From: an uncultured Oscillospiraceae bacterium
GTDB lineage: Bacteria > Bacillota > Clostridia > Oscillospirales > Ruminococcaceae
Assembly: GCA_934408835.1 (NCBI GenBank)
Contig: CAKRVU010000014.1
Coordinates: 1-12,097 of the forward strand
Direction: 5' to 3'
Length of the DNA: 12,097 bases
In this document: in pieces, positions 1-7,045 of the stretch
Numbering within the stretch: the first letter of the stretch is position 1
Layout: each line of letters opens with the position of its first letter
Translations under genes and position numbers: made by a program
The notes under the pieces: model-generated
What the model was told of the DNA's origin: nothing
Seen by the model: only the letters and a program-made list of their open reading frames with translations
Databases searched by the model: none

Positions 1-23
1 GTTTGTTTCTTAAAATTTAATTT

Positions 24-46
24 GCTACATCAAGTAGGCTTTTTTT
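24..46 (+). terminator. possible weak terminator of a gene left of the window
   Basis: A short hairpin (CTAC at 25-28 paired with GTAG at 34-37, loop ATCAA) is followed within two bases by seven T residues (40-46). This is the layout of a Rho-independent terminator, but the stem is only four pairs plus a bulged G-C, so it is weak. It would serve a plus-strand gene ending before the window, which cannot be seen. Confidence 0.3.
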
Positions 47-240
47 GTACTGTCTGTACAACTTGGGTCAGTTCAATAATCAGGAAGGGCTTTTTTATTG
101 TCCATTTTCCGCAGACCTGTTCCCCTTTTATTTGGTTCATACTCACCATTTTGACGGATGCTTTTTTGACTCCACCAAATGGCGCCTGAAAAACGATCGT
201 ATCAATCGCTTAGTGAAAATAGCAGCAGAAACAACGCCGG

Positions 241-265
241 AAAACAAAAGGACGGCAAACCCGTC
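241..265 (-). terminator. candidate Rho-independent terminator of the feo operon
   Basis: Read on the minus strand, GACGG (265-261), loop GTTTG and CCGTC (255-251) form a 5-bp G+C-rich hairpin, followed after one C by TTTTGTTTT. It lies about 70 bases beyond the stop codon of the last feo-operon gene, in the right orientation. The stem is short, so the call is moderate. Confidence 0.45.
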
Positions 266-336
266 AGTAAGGAAGGGTTACGGTAAAAGAATATTCATAC
301 AGAGAAATCGGAGAGTGCTTAGGATTTGTCGGTCAA

Positions 337-516
337 TCATTTTCTTTTTGAAGATTTCTCAAATTTCTCGCAGTCGGATGCAAAAGGGCATCCTTGGCAC
401 CCGCTGCACCCGTTTTTTCGCCTTGAATGAAAATGACGAATTAGAATCCAAACCGAAAGCGCCAGCAATCCAATACAAGCAATTGAAACGATGATTCCCA
501 TAAGCAACGTCCTCAT
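337..516 (-). CDS. FeoB-associated Cys-rich membrane protein (59 aa)
   Basis: A small single-pass membrane protein. Residues 1-28 are a hydrophobic segment, then a basic stretch (RHFHSRRK) and a cysteine cluster C37-x2-C40-x2-C43-x5-C49, ending in a lysine-rich tail. This layout, and its place directly after feoB, fit the FeoB-associated Cys-rich membrane protein family, thought to assist FeoB, perhaps by binding iron on the cytoplasmic side; that role is not settled. The same frame is open to position 606, but the proper start is the ATG at 516-514. Its last three bases are shared with the feoB stop in an ATGA overlap, and no good ribosome binding site precedes it, so translation is probably coupled to feoB. 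The length is normal for the family. Confidence 0.85.
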   Translation of the reverse strand: MRTLLMGIIVSIACIGLLALSVWILIRHFHSRRKNGCSGCQGCPFASDCEKFEKSSKRK

Positions 517-2579
517 AGAAAGATTGAGCTTACCCAATAGACAATTAGACTGACGATGTAAGCGGTAGCGATTTGATAACCATAAGTGAAAAGCGCCCAT
601 TTCCAACTATTCATCTCCCTTTTGATGGTTGCGCAAGCCGCAACACAGGGAGCGCACAGCAAAATAAACGTCATCATAGAGAGGGCGGAGGCCGGTGTAA
701 AAGCACTTTGAATTTGTGCTGCCAGCGCGGTATTATCACTGCTTCCGCTACTGTATAAGACCGCCATGGTAGAGACAACTGCTTCTTTGGCAATAAAGCC
801 TGAAAGAACTGCAACGGAAGCTTGCCAGGTACCAAACCCCAACGGAATAAAAATGGGGGCGATGACTGCGCCAATCACGGCGAGGATACTTTGACCGTTG
901 TCCGATACCAATTGGAACTGAAAGTTGAACGCCTGCAAAAACCAGAGTAGAATACTCATTGCAAAAATGAGCGTTCCGGCACGGGTCAAAAAATCGCGCG
1001 CCTTTTCCCAAGTCAGTTTCAAGCTCGATTTTAGAGATGGCAAACGGTAGGGTGGGAGCTCCATGATAAACGGCGTTGTTTCTCCGCAAAAGACTGTTTT
1101 ACTTAAAATCAGACCGGCTAACACAGCAACAGCCATGCCGATTAGATACATTGCAAAAATGACGTAACCTTGGATATCGGGGAAAAAGGCTGTGGCAAAC
1201 AGGGCGTAAACCGGCAACTTGGCGCCACACGACATGAAGGGAGTCAGCATGATAGTCAGACGTCTGTCCTTTTCGTTTTCCATTGTTCGCGCGGCCATAA
1301 CTGCGGGGACAGAACAGCCAAATCCCATAATCATTGGGATAAAAGAGCGTCCTGAGAGCCCGAACTTGCTGAATATCTTATCCATAATAAAGGCTGTTCG
1401 CGCCATATAGCCGCTGTCTTCCATCAACGAAAGACAGAAAAACAACAGGACAATCAACGGAACAAAGGAGACGACTGCGCCAACACCACTGATCATGCCG
1501 TCCACCAGAAGCCCATGCGTCCATTCGGGAGCGGAAACAGCCGTCAAAAAGGATTCAACGCCTGGTGTAATGACAAAATCAAACAAATTCTGCAACCGTC
1601 CCTGCAATACAGCACCCAGCGTTTGGAAGGTGATCAAAAACATGAGGAACAGGACGCAGAAAAAGATAGGATAGCTTAAATATCGGTTGGTAACGATCCG
1701 ATCGATTCGATCCGACAGGGTGATTGCACCCGGCTTTCGTTTTTTGACAACGCTTTTTTCAACAATCTGCTCGATCAAACGATAGCGTGCGTCAGACAGC
1801 ATGGTTTGTCGGTCTCCGTATTCGGAAGCGTGTTCATATTCTTCGATGATTCGGTCAATTCGACGGCACTGGTCGGCACTCAGTTCCAGCGTTTCGATAC
1901 AGGCAGTATCGTCCTCTAAAAGCTTGGTGGCGTAAAACCGAAAGGGTATTTTATGATGATTTTCCTCTTGTGCTAAAATTTGCTGAATCCTGCTGATAGC
2001 GCTATAGGTAGCCTGATCATATAAAACTTTGGGTGGAATCGGCTTTTCTTTTGAAAGTCGACACGCTTCTTGCAAGACAAGATCGATATTTTCCCCGCGT
2101 TTTGCTGAAATTGGAATGACAGGAACTCCCAGCAGGTTAGATAAGCGGAGACAGTCAATTCGATCTCCGCGTTTGCGAACCTCATCCATCATATTGATCG
2201 CAACCAATACCGGCTTCCCAATTTCCAAAGCCTGAATGGTAAGGTATAAATTTCGTTCCATATTGGTGCCATCGAGAATGTTAATAATTAAATCCGGATC
2301 CTCATTGAGTATGAAATCGCGGCTAACCCGTTCCTCGATGGAATAGGAGGAAAGCGAATAAATCCCAGGTAAATCCACAAGCTCACCTACAGGTCGCTGG
2401 TTCAATGAAACGGAACCGATTTTTTGATCTACCGTCACCCCGGGCCAATTTCCAACATATTGGTTGCTTCCAGTGAGTGCGTTAAATAACATCGTTTTTC
2501 CGCAGTTGGGATTTCCAAGAAGAGCCGCTCGAAACAATTTCGATTGTTTTTTTGTTTTCACAATAGTTTTTGTTTCCAA
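513..2579 (-). CDS. feoB: ferrous iron transport protein B (FeoB)
   Basis: GTP-dependent Fe(II) importer of the cytoplasmic membrane, 688 aa, normal for the family. The N-terminal G domain shows G1 GNPNCGKT (residues 22-29), the G2 threonine near 49, G3 DLPG (69-72), G4 NMMD (129-132) and G5 SAK (158-160). A helical spacer domain follows to about 290. The membrane part (about 300-688) carries the family signature MEDSGYMARTAFIMD (386-400), the first Gate motif GCSVPA (421-426) and MSCGAKLPVY (449-458), then a second Gate half and a C-terminal helix. The start is a TTG at 2579: no in-frame ATG lies before G1, and a strong GAGGGGG box sits 6 bases upstream. It begins one base after the feoA stop. 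There is no sign of a break or a missing key residue. Confidence 0.97.
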   Translation of the reverse strand: METKTIVKTKKQSKLFRAALLGNPNCGKTMLFNALTGSNQYVGNWPGVTVDQKIGSVSLNQRPVGELVDLPGIYSLSSYSIEERVSRDFILNEDPDLIINILDGTNMERNLYLTIQALEIGKPVLVAINMMDEVRKRGDRIDCLRLSNLLGVPVIPISAKRGENIDLVLQEACRLSKEKPIPPKVLYDQATYSAISRIQQILAQEENHHKIPFRFYATKLLEDDTACIETLELSADQCRRIDRIIEEYEHASEYGDRQTMLSDARYRLIEQIVEKSVVKKRKPGAITLSDRIDRIVTNRYLSYPIFFCVLFLMFLITFQTLGAVLQGRLQNLFDFVITPGVESFLTAVSAPEWTHGLLVDGMISGVGAVVSFVPLIVLLFFCLSLMEDSGYMARTAFIMDKIFSKFGLSGRSFIPMIMGFGCSVPAVMAARTMENEKDRRLTIMLTPFMSCGAKLPVYALFATAFFPDIQGYVIFAMYLIGMAVAVLAGLILSKTVFCGETTPFIMELPPYRLPSLKSSLKLTWEKARDFLTRAGTLIFAMSILLWFLQAFNFQFQLVSDNGQSILAVIGAVIAPIFIPLGFGTWQASVAVLSGFIAKEAVVSTMAVLYSSGSSDNTALAAQIQSAFTPASALSMMTFILLCAPCVAACATIKREMNSWKWALFTYGYQIATAYIVSLIVYWVSSIFL

Positions 2580-2580
2580 A

Positions 2581-2853
2581 TCAAGCCCCCTCTTTCACCA
2601 TAGTGATTTTTATATTCTGTGCGTCCGCTTTTCGGATTGACAGCTCATAGCCTCGAAGGTTGATTTCAATTGGATCCCCAAGAGGAGCCTCTTTGCGTAC
2701 AAAAATCCGAACGCCCGGGGTGATACCCATATCAATGAGCCGCCGTTTCAATTGACCGGATACGTCTAAGTGGGTTACAATACCGCTTTGGCCGGGACAC
2801 AAATCCCGCAATGTGTTGACTGACGCGACTTTTCTTTTTCCGGTTTGTCTCAA
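2581..2853 (-). CDS. feoA: ferrous iron transport protein A (FeoA)
   Basis: A small cytoplasmic SH3-like protein, 90 aa, which works with FeoB in Fe(II) uptake. It has the FeoA pattern: an N-terminal LRDLCPGQSGIV strand-turn, the conserved LKRRLIDMGITPG (residues 35-47), a basic strand VRIFVRKEAPLGDP and a closing ELSIRK strand. The N-terminus (RQTGKRK) is a basic extension of about ten residues. The start is taken as TTG at 2853, since there is no ATG before residue 42; AAGAGGG (2865-2859) lies 5 bases upstream. It is the first gene of the operon, with a leader of about 35 bases from the predicted transcription start. FeoA could also act in regulation, but nothing in the sequence shows this. 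Confidence 0.93.
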   Translation of the reverse strand: MRQTGKRKVASVNTLRDLCPGQSGIVTHLDVSGQLKRRLIDMGITPGVRIFVRKEAPLGDPIEINLRGYELSIRKADAQNIKITMVKEGA

Positions 2854-2871
2854 AAAAACCCTCTTTTCCTC

Positions 2872-2895
2872 TAAAGTTATCTTAGGCTAACTTTA
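2872..2895 (-). promoter_or_regulatory. DtxR/IdeR-like iron-repressor operator over the feo transcription start
   Basis: TAAAGTTA (2872-2879) and TAACTTTA (2888-2895) are perfect 8-base inverted arms around an 8-base centre. On the plus strand, positions 2877-2895 match the DtxR/IdeR consensus TTAGGTTAGGCTAACCTAA at 15 of 19 places, including an unbroken TTAGGCTAAC. The site touches the -10 box and covers the predicted start site, the classic place for metal-dependent repression. The DtxR-family assignment is inference from the consensus; a Fur-type protein or MntR would be alternatives. No regulator gene of either kind is in the window. Confidence 0.65.
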
Positions 2896-2923
2896 TTATA
2901 GCAAAAGATTGATTGGTTGTCAA
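2895..2923 (-). promoter_or_regulatory. sigma-A promoter of the feo operon
   Basis: On the minus strand a perfect TTGACA (2923-2918) and a perfect TATAAT (2900-2895) are separated by exactly 17 bases. The transcription start should fall near 2888, about 35 bases before the feoA TTG. Such a strong promoter would be expected to need a repressor, and the dyad at 2872-2895 is well placed to bind one. Confidence 0.9.
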
Positions 2924-2943
2924 GACCAATATTAATTGATTGG
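2908..2943. repeat. direct and inverted repeats around the feo -35 box
   Basis: ATTGATTGG occurs twice in the same orientation (2908-2916 and 2935-2943, 27 bases apart). ATTGGT (2912-2917) and ACCAAT (2925-2930) form a dyad centred on the TTGACA box. The arrangement suggests a second protein binding site at the feo promoter, but the repeats are short and A+T-rich. Confidence 0.35.
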
Positions 2944-2960
2944 CCGTTTCACAAAAAAGG

Positions 2961-2993
2961 ACAAAAACCCTTATTTGACAGAAATGTTTTTGT
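2961..2993. repeat. 8-bp inverted repeat in the feoA/XRE divergent region
   Basis: ACAAAAAC (2961-2968) and GTTTTTGT (2986-2993) are perfect inverted arms 17 bases apart. The spacer contains TTGACA (2975-2980), but no -10 box lies at the proper distance on the plus strand. It may be an operator or a chance A+T-rich dyad. Confidence 0.3.
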
Positions 2994-3103
2994 GGCGTAC
3001 GTAAACAGGAAGGGGACGAAACTCAAATTCATTTTAGATTTCTGGGTATTTTCGGCGGAAAAAATAGTCTAAAACTACCATAGTATTTTGTTTGGTAATT
3101 TTA

Positions 3104-3125
3104 TATCTTTGATTTAACAAAGATA
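3104..3125 (+). promoter_or_regulatory. candidate operator upstream of the XRE regulator
   Basis: TATCTTTG (3104-3111) and CAAAGATA (3118-3125) are perfect 8-bp arms with a 6-base spacer, about 75-95 bases before the regulator start codon. The dyad overlaps a possible -35 (TTGATT, 3110-3115), followed 18 bases later by TATATT. XRE repressors often bind such a site to control their own gene, but autoregulation here is inference. Confidence 0.4.
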
Positions 3126-3197
3126 ACCGTTTTATATTATCGTTTTTCCGAGCTTCATCAGGTAAAATCTATCTATAAAAGCAAGGAGATGATATTA

Positions 3198-3512
3198 ATG
3201 TATGAACATTTTATTTCGGAGCGTTTGGCCAAGCTGAGACTGAAAAAAGGTGTATCGGCACGCAATATGTCGTTGTCGTTAGGGCAGGCGAACAATTATA
3301 TCAATAATATTGAGAACAGAAAGTCGCTTCCAGCTATGCACTCGTTTTTCTATATCTGCGAGTATCTAGGTATTACGCCAAAAGAGTTTTTTGATGATGG
3401 AAACGATGATCCGATAGCATTGCGGGAATTGATACAGGAGGCTAAACAGCTTGATACCAAATCGTTAGAATACATATTGGGTATTATGAAAAAATTGAAT
3501 GGCAACAGATAA
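3198..3512 (+). CDS. XRE-family helix-turn-helix transcriptional regulator (104 aa)
   Basis: A small cytoplasmic DNA-binding protein. Residues 6-66 form a Cro/CI-type helix-turn-helix domain (ERLAKLRLKKGVSARNMS, then the recognition-helix region around QANNYINNIENRK, then ICEYLGITPKEFF). A short acidic linker and a C-terminal helix pair (about 73-101, ALRELIQEAKQLDTKSLEYI) may serve for dimerisation. The frame is also open from ATG 3189, but that codon abuts the AAGGAG box (3183-3188). ATG 3198 leaves a normal 9-base spacing and is preferred. The gene is divergent from feoA, with about 345 bases between. It has no metal-ligand cluster, so a link to iron control is not supported. Its target is unknown. 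Confidence 0.88.
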   Translation: MYEHFISERLAKLRLKKGVSARNMSLSLGQANNYINNIENRKSLPAMHSFFYICEYLGITPKEFFDDGNDDPIALRELIQEAKQLDTKSLEYILGIMKKLNGNR

Positions 3513-3517
3513 ATGCT

Positions 3518-3550
3518 CGAGGGAACAGCGATAAGACTTTCTCTCGGCTT
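3518..3550 (+). terminator. weak hairpin after the XRE gene
   Basis: CGAGGGA (3518-3524) can pair with TCTCTCG (3540-3546) through seven pairs, one a G-U, just beyond the stop codon. The following GCTTTATT is only mildly T-rich, so this is a poor terminator candidate. Confidence 0.25.
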
Positions 3551-3650
3551 TATTGCATAAATTTCCATATGAATTCCTCTTTAAAATGCGCTTTTTTATC
3601 TATATTCGGGTATTTGACAGAACAGAACGCAAAAAGGACAGGCTGGTTTA

Positions 3651-3793
3651 TCATCCGCCCTTCCCGTTTGGCGCGCTTGCCCGATTCTGCTTTTAGAGAT
3701 AGTGGCGGTTCATGCTTGTATGAACTGCCGCGGATGACCCATACTAAAGGCGGGTCGCTCACTGCGATTCAATATCTATGAAACAGGAGCGAC
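3651..3793 (+). ncRNA. candidate structured leader RNA (riboswitch-like) of ppk
   Basis: This lies just before the ppk start and shows several helices. P1 pairs TCATCCGC (3651-3658) with GCGGATGA (3730-3737). P1 encloses a strong hairpin of GGCGGTTCAT (3704-3713) with ATGAACTGCC (3720-3729), ten pairs including one G-U, and the two stems abut. GTCGCTC (3754-3760) pairs with GAGCGAC (3787-3793), covering most of the AGGAG box and ending one base before the ATG. GACCC (3736-3740) can instead pair with GGGTC (3752-3756), which overlaps both P1 and the box-covering helix. These competing helices suggest translational control. I recognise no known riboswitch class. The function is inference; a dispersed palindromic repeat is the main alternative. 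Confidence 0.4.
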
Positions 3794-3794
3794 A

Positions 3795-5921
3795 ATGGGC
3801 AAAACAGAAGGACGCGATGGACAATATTTGCAAAACAGGGAGCTTTCTCTGCTCACTTTTTACGGGCGGCTGCTGGAGGAGAGCGGGGATGATTCGGTGC
3901 CCTTATGGGAACGACTGCGGTTTTTGAAAATATTCACTGAAAACTTGGATGAAATTTTTATGGTGCGGGTTGGACGGCTGCTTGGGCAAATGGACGAAAA
4001 AAAGGTTGGCAACGACTGCGCGGTTGATTCGTTCGGGAGATGGGCTTTGCAGCAGCAGATGAACCGAATTTGTGCCGCCGTGTTGCCGCTGCTACAACAG
4101 CGAGCTTCCCTTCATTTGGAACTGGAGCGGCAACTCGCCTTCCGTGGGGTGGAACATTGTTCGCCTTCCGCCCTGTCTGCGGTTGAAAAGCAATGGCTTT
4201 CGGAATATGTTCAACAATTTGTTCTTCCACTGTTGTCCCCGCAAAAAGTGGATAAAACGAACCCCTTTCCGCATATTCCCGGAAAAATGCCGTTTCTTGC
4301 GGTTTCTTTATTCAAAAAAGGGAATCGTTCTTATCAGATTTGCATACTTCCTAAGACCTTGCCGGCCATGGTATCGATACCGGGGGAAAATGTTCGGTAT
4401 TGCCGTATGGAAGAAATCTTGCTTTGGCGGACAGGGGAGTTATTCCGGGGGTTTAAGGTTTTAGAAAAGGGCTTTTTCATGATTACCCGGAGCGCGGATT
4501 TGCCTTTTTGCCGATTGGGATACCCTTCTAATCAGGAGCCTCGTTCGGCGATGAAGGAGGCGCTTCGGAGAAGAGAATGGCTCCCTTCGGTTCGGTTGCA
4601 GGCGGAGGGGTCGCTATCGGCGGAGTTTCTTTCGCTATTTTGTCAAACGCTTTCCCTGAGCGCTAATCAGGTGTTTGTGATGCAGTCTCCGCTGCGATAC
4701 GCCTATCTGGATGAATTGGAGGAGGAAATTCCGCGGCGTTTGCTCGATAAACTTAAGTACCCTTCCTTTTTACCACAGCCTTCCCGTGAAATTTCTCTCA
4801 AGCGCAGTATTTTAAGACAAATTATGGAACAAGATCTGCTGATTCATTATCCGTATGAGTCGATGGAACCTTTCTTGCAGTTAATCAGAGAGGCTGCCTT
4901 GGATTCGGCTGTTCGTTCGATTCAGATTACCCTGTACCGGGTTGCGCACTCGTCCAGGCTATTGCAATATCTGATGATGGCTGCGCAGGAGGGGAAAGAG
5001 GTGACGGTTTATGTGGAACTGCGGGCGCGCTTTGATGAAAAGAACAATCTATATTGGAGCGAGCAGCTGCAAAACGCCGGCTGTCAGGTGATTCATCCGG
5101 TTGGAGTGCAAAAGCTTCACGCTAAACTCTGCCTGATTACGCGAGTGAGCGCCGAAGGGGCGCGATATGTGACGCAGATAGGCACCGGGAATTATCATGA
5201 GGATACGGTGAAACAGTATACGGATTTTTGCTTATTGACGGCGCGTCCCGAGATTGGCGCGGATGCCGCCCGATTTTTCAACAGCCTCAAAGAGGGGAAG
5301 CTACCGCAGCATTGTCAAACGCTTTTTGTCTCTCCCGGAGAACTGCGCCGAAAGCTGTCCGAAGCGATAGATCGCCAGATAGCAAAGGGGAGAGAGGGAA
5401 GATTGCTATTTCAAATGAATTCCCTTTCTGATGATCGGATGATCCGAAAATTGGTTGAGGCGGCGCAAAAGGGCGTTGAGGTGCGTTTGATTGTCCGCGG
5501 TGTTTGCCGTTTGCTTCCGGGGACGCCTCAAACAACCGATCGGATTTTGATCACCAGTATTGCCGGGCGTTTTTTGGAGCACGCTAGAATTTATTCTTTT
5601 GGACGTTCTTTGGATACCATGGAATTATACATCGGCTCGGCTGATTTGATGCCGCGAAACCTCGATCGCAGAATCGAGGTGCTAACGCCGGTTTTGTCTC
5701 CTGCGCTGCGAGAGCGGATACTGCAGATTTTGACGCTGCGTTGTTGCGACGGAGTCAAGGCGCGGGAATGGACGCCACAGGGAACGTTAGTTCGACCGCT
5801 GCGTACCGGTTTTTTGGCTCTGGACAGCCAAGAAGCTTGCATTGCCTTGTCAAAAAAGAAGCAAAAGAGGAACGGACAGCCAATCAGACGTTTTCCGACC
5901 GAGCGACCGACTATGCTGTAA
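3795..5921 (+). CDS. ppk: polyphosphate kinase 1
   Basis: Makes polyphosphate from the terminal phosphate of ATP, reversibly. At 708 aa it is normal for the PPK1 family. An N-terminal helical domain (about residues 9-120) contains the NREL motif and ENLDEIFMVRVGRL. A middle domain follows (to about 310), then two phospholipase-D-like catalytic domains. The first has LLIHYPYESMEPF, ITLYRVA, VELRARFDEKNN and KLHAKL with the presumed phosphohistidine H442, then IGTGNYHEDT. The second has LIVRGVCRLLPG, FLEHARI with the second histidine H596, and YIGSADLMPRNLDRRIEV. Both histidines match E. coli H435 and H592. The ATG has AGGAG (3785-3789) 5 bases upstream. No ppx is beside it. It converges on the next gene with 12 bases between. 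The last 30 or so residues are a basic tail. Confidence 0.97.
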   Translation: MGKTEGRDGQYLQNRELSLLTFYGRLLEESGDDSVPLWERLRFLKIFTENLDEIFMVRVGRLLGQMDEKKVGNDCAVDSFGRWALQQQMNRICAAVLPLLQQRASLHLELERQLAFRGVEHCSPSALSAVEKQWLSEYVQQFVLPLLSPQKVDKTNPFPHIPGKMPFLAVSLFKKGNRSYQICILPKTLPAMVSIPGENVRYCRMEEILLWRTGELFRGFKVLEKGFFMITRSADLPFCRLGYPSNQEPRSAMKEALRRREWLPSVRLQAEGSLSAEFLSLFCQTLSLSANQVFVMQSPLRYAYLDELEEEIPRRLLDKLKYPSFLPQPSREISLKRSILRQIMEQDLLIHYPYESMEPFLQLIREAALDSAVRSIQITLYRVAHSSRLLQYLMMAAQEGKEVTVYVELRARFDEKNNLYWSEQLQNAGCQVIHPVGVQKLHAKLCLITRVSAEGARYVTQIGTGNYHEDTVKQYTDFCLLTARPEIGADAARFFNSLKEGKLPQHCQTLFVSPGELRRKLSEAIDRQIAKGREGRLLFQMNSLSDDRMIRKLVEAAQKGVEVRLIVRGVCRLLPGTPQTTDRILITSIAGRFLEHARIYSFGRSLDTMELYIGSADLMPRNLDRRIEVLTPVLSPALRERILQILTLRCCDGVKAREWTPQGTLVRPLRTGFLALDSQEACIALSKKKQKRNGQPIRRFPTERPTML

Positions 5922-5933
5922 AATGAGTTTATC

Positions 5934-7022
5934 TTAGCGCTCCGTGCGTATGGTAATGGTTCCTGAGCGAATCAAACTCATTACAATTTGCAGTGCAACG
6001 GGGAAAAGGATCATCCCCAGAATTCCCATTGTTTTCATGCCGATATAGATAGCGAACAAGGTTGCAAGCGGGTGAAGTCCTAGCTGTTTGCCCAGAATTT
6101 TTGGTTCTAGAAAGTTGCGGACGCCTCCGATTACAACATAAACAATCAGGATAGAGACGGCAAACGAAAGGTTCCCCTGGGCGAAGGCGAGGAGGGTCCA
6201 TGGAATTAGAACGATACCGGTACCCAACACGGGGAGCGCGTCGCAGATAGCGGTAATGGCGGCAATGCCGATAGGGTTGGAGGCACCGCACAGAGCCAGA
6301 CCAACGCAAAGCTCTGCAAACGTGATAATCATCAGAATGAAATAGGCGCGCAGATATTTGCAAATGGCTTCCACTGTATAGCCTTTGGTTTCAAACAGCA
6401 TTGGTCGGATTCGTTTGGGAAATAGCTTTGCCAAAAAGGACGCGATTTTCTGATAATCGGCAGAAAAGAAGATGGACGCCATGACGGCAAACACCAGATT
6501 GACAAGAAAACCGGGAATTTTCATTCCAATTTGCGCAATATAATTGAAAACCCAGGCGGAAAGAGAGCTAATCCAGTTTTCGATATTTGCTGAAAGACCG
6601 GATAAAACCTGGTTGGTGGAGCCGGCAAGCGAGGGGGAAAGGTTGGAGATGACGTTAGAGAGAAACCCGGAAAAGTCGGAGAAGAGGGGAGATAGATATT
6701 GATTAAAGGTGTCCCCGGCTGTAGCGGCCAGGTGTTCTGCCAGAAGGAGGAGCCTTCCGCCGATCAACCAAAACAACAGAAGCAGCAGTCCATAGGCAAG
6801 GAAGATGACGACGATACCACAGAACTTTGAGTTCCAATGCAGGCGGCAGCAAAAAAACCTGGAAACAGGCTTTAGCGCGAACGCGATCAAAAAACCGATG
6901 AGAAAGGGGGCAAAAAATGGCAGCAGAAACTTGATTGCAAACCAAACTATGGCGGCAATCAGCAAATAGTATCCGGCGGAGATTAAAACATCTTGGCGGC
7001 GTTTTCGTGTTTCTTCTTTCAT
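5934..7022 (-). CDS. ytvI: AI-2E/YtvI-family integral membrane protein
   Basis: A 362-aa polytopic membrane protein of the AI-2 exporter-like superfamily (PF01594 type). Paired N-terminal helices (about 14-53 and 67-97) are followed by an amphipathic extracytoplasmic stretch (about 98-165). The conserved C-terminal half has DALPVLGTG (261-269), IPW (273-275) and EPKILGKQLGLHP (306-318), then two last helices. The C-terminal signature resembles the sporulation integral membrane protein YtvI branch more than quorum-sensing or ion-transporting relatives. Substrate and role are not known from the sequence. The ATG at 7022 has GGGAGGG 5 bases upstream. A sigma-E-like -10 element (CATATACT on the minus strand, 7053-7046) lies upstream, in keeping with a sporulation role but weak as evidence. 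The YtvI name is less sure than the family. Confidence 0.85.
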   Translation of the reverse strand: MKEETRKRRQDVLISAGYYLLIAAIVWFAIKFLLPFFAPFLIGFLIAFALKPVSRFFCCRLHWNSKFCGIVVIFLAYGLLLLLFWLIGGRLLLLAEHLAATAGDTFNQYLSPLFSDFSGFLSNVISNLSPSLAGSTNQVLSGLSANIENWISSLSAWVFNYIAQIGMKIPGFLVNLVFAVMASIFFSADYQKIASFLAKLFPKRIRPMLFETKGYTVEAICKYLRAYFILMIITFAELCVGLALCGASNPIGIAAITAICDALPVLGTGIVLIPWTLLAFAQGNLSFAVSILIVYVVIGGVRNFLEPKILGKQLGLHPLATLFAIYIGMKTMGILGMILFPVALQIVMSLIRSGTITIRTER

Positions 7023-7045
7023 AGCGACCCTCCCGTTTGATTGTT

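Larger units (their letters stand above)
1..336. other. region without a convincing gene, downstream of the feo operon
   Basis: No open frame here has a convincing start with a ribosome binding site or a recognisable protein. A 149-codon plus-strand frame (45-494) runs through it but lies antisense to the Cys-rich gene and the feoB end, has no good ribosome binding site and resembles no family I know. Apart from the two terminator candidates at 24-46 and 241-265, the only structure seen is a 6-bp inverted repeat TTGTAC/GTACAA at 45-61, with no clear role. Confidence 0.4.

Noticed and set aside
45..61. TTGTAC/GTACAA inverted repeat as a terminator
   Set aside because: The T run precedes rather than follows the hairpin on the plus strand, and on the minus strand A residues follow.
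45..494. 149-codon plus-strand open frame
   Set aside because: It has no good ribosome binding site, odd composition and no recognisable domain, and it lies antisense to the Cys-rich gene, which has clear family features.
748..1089. 113-codon minus-strand frame inside feoB
   Set aside because: It is a shadow frame of feoB, whose protein is intact and family-typical throughout.
2975..3003. TTGACA as a plus-strand promoter in the feoA/XRE gap
   Set aside because: The sequence 17 bases on is TACGTA, a poor -10, so it was not called.
3614..3642. TTGACA as a ppk promoter
   Set aside because: No acceptable -10 box lies at 16-18 bases; the ppk promoter remains unidentified.
3550..3781. Two 70-codon open frames on opposite strands before ppk
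   Set aside because: They overlap each other almost fully, lack good ribosome binding sites, and cover the strong inverted repeats. Open frames on both strands here are better explained by the structured leader or a repeat element.
5929..6363. 144-codon minus-strand frame over the end of ytvI
   Set aside because: It is an arginine- and cysteine-rich out-of-frame shadow of the YtvI coding sequence.
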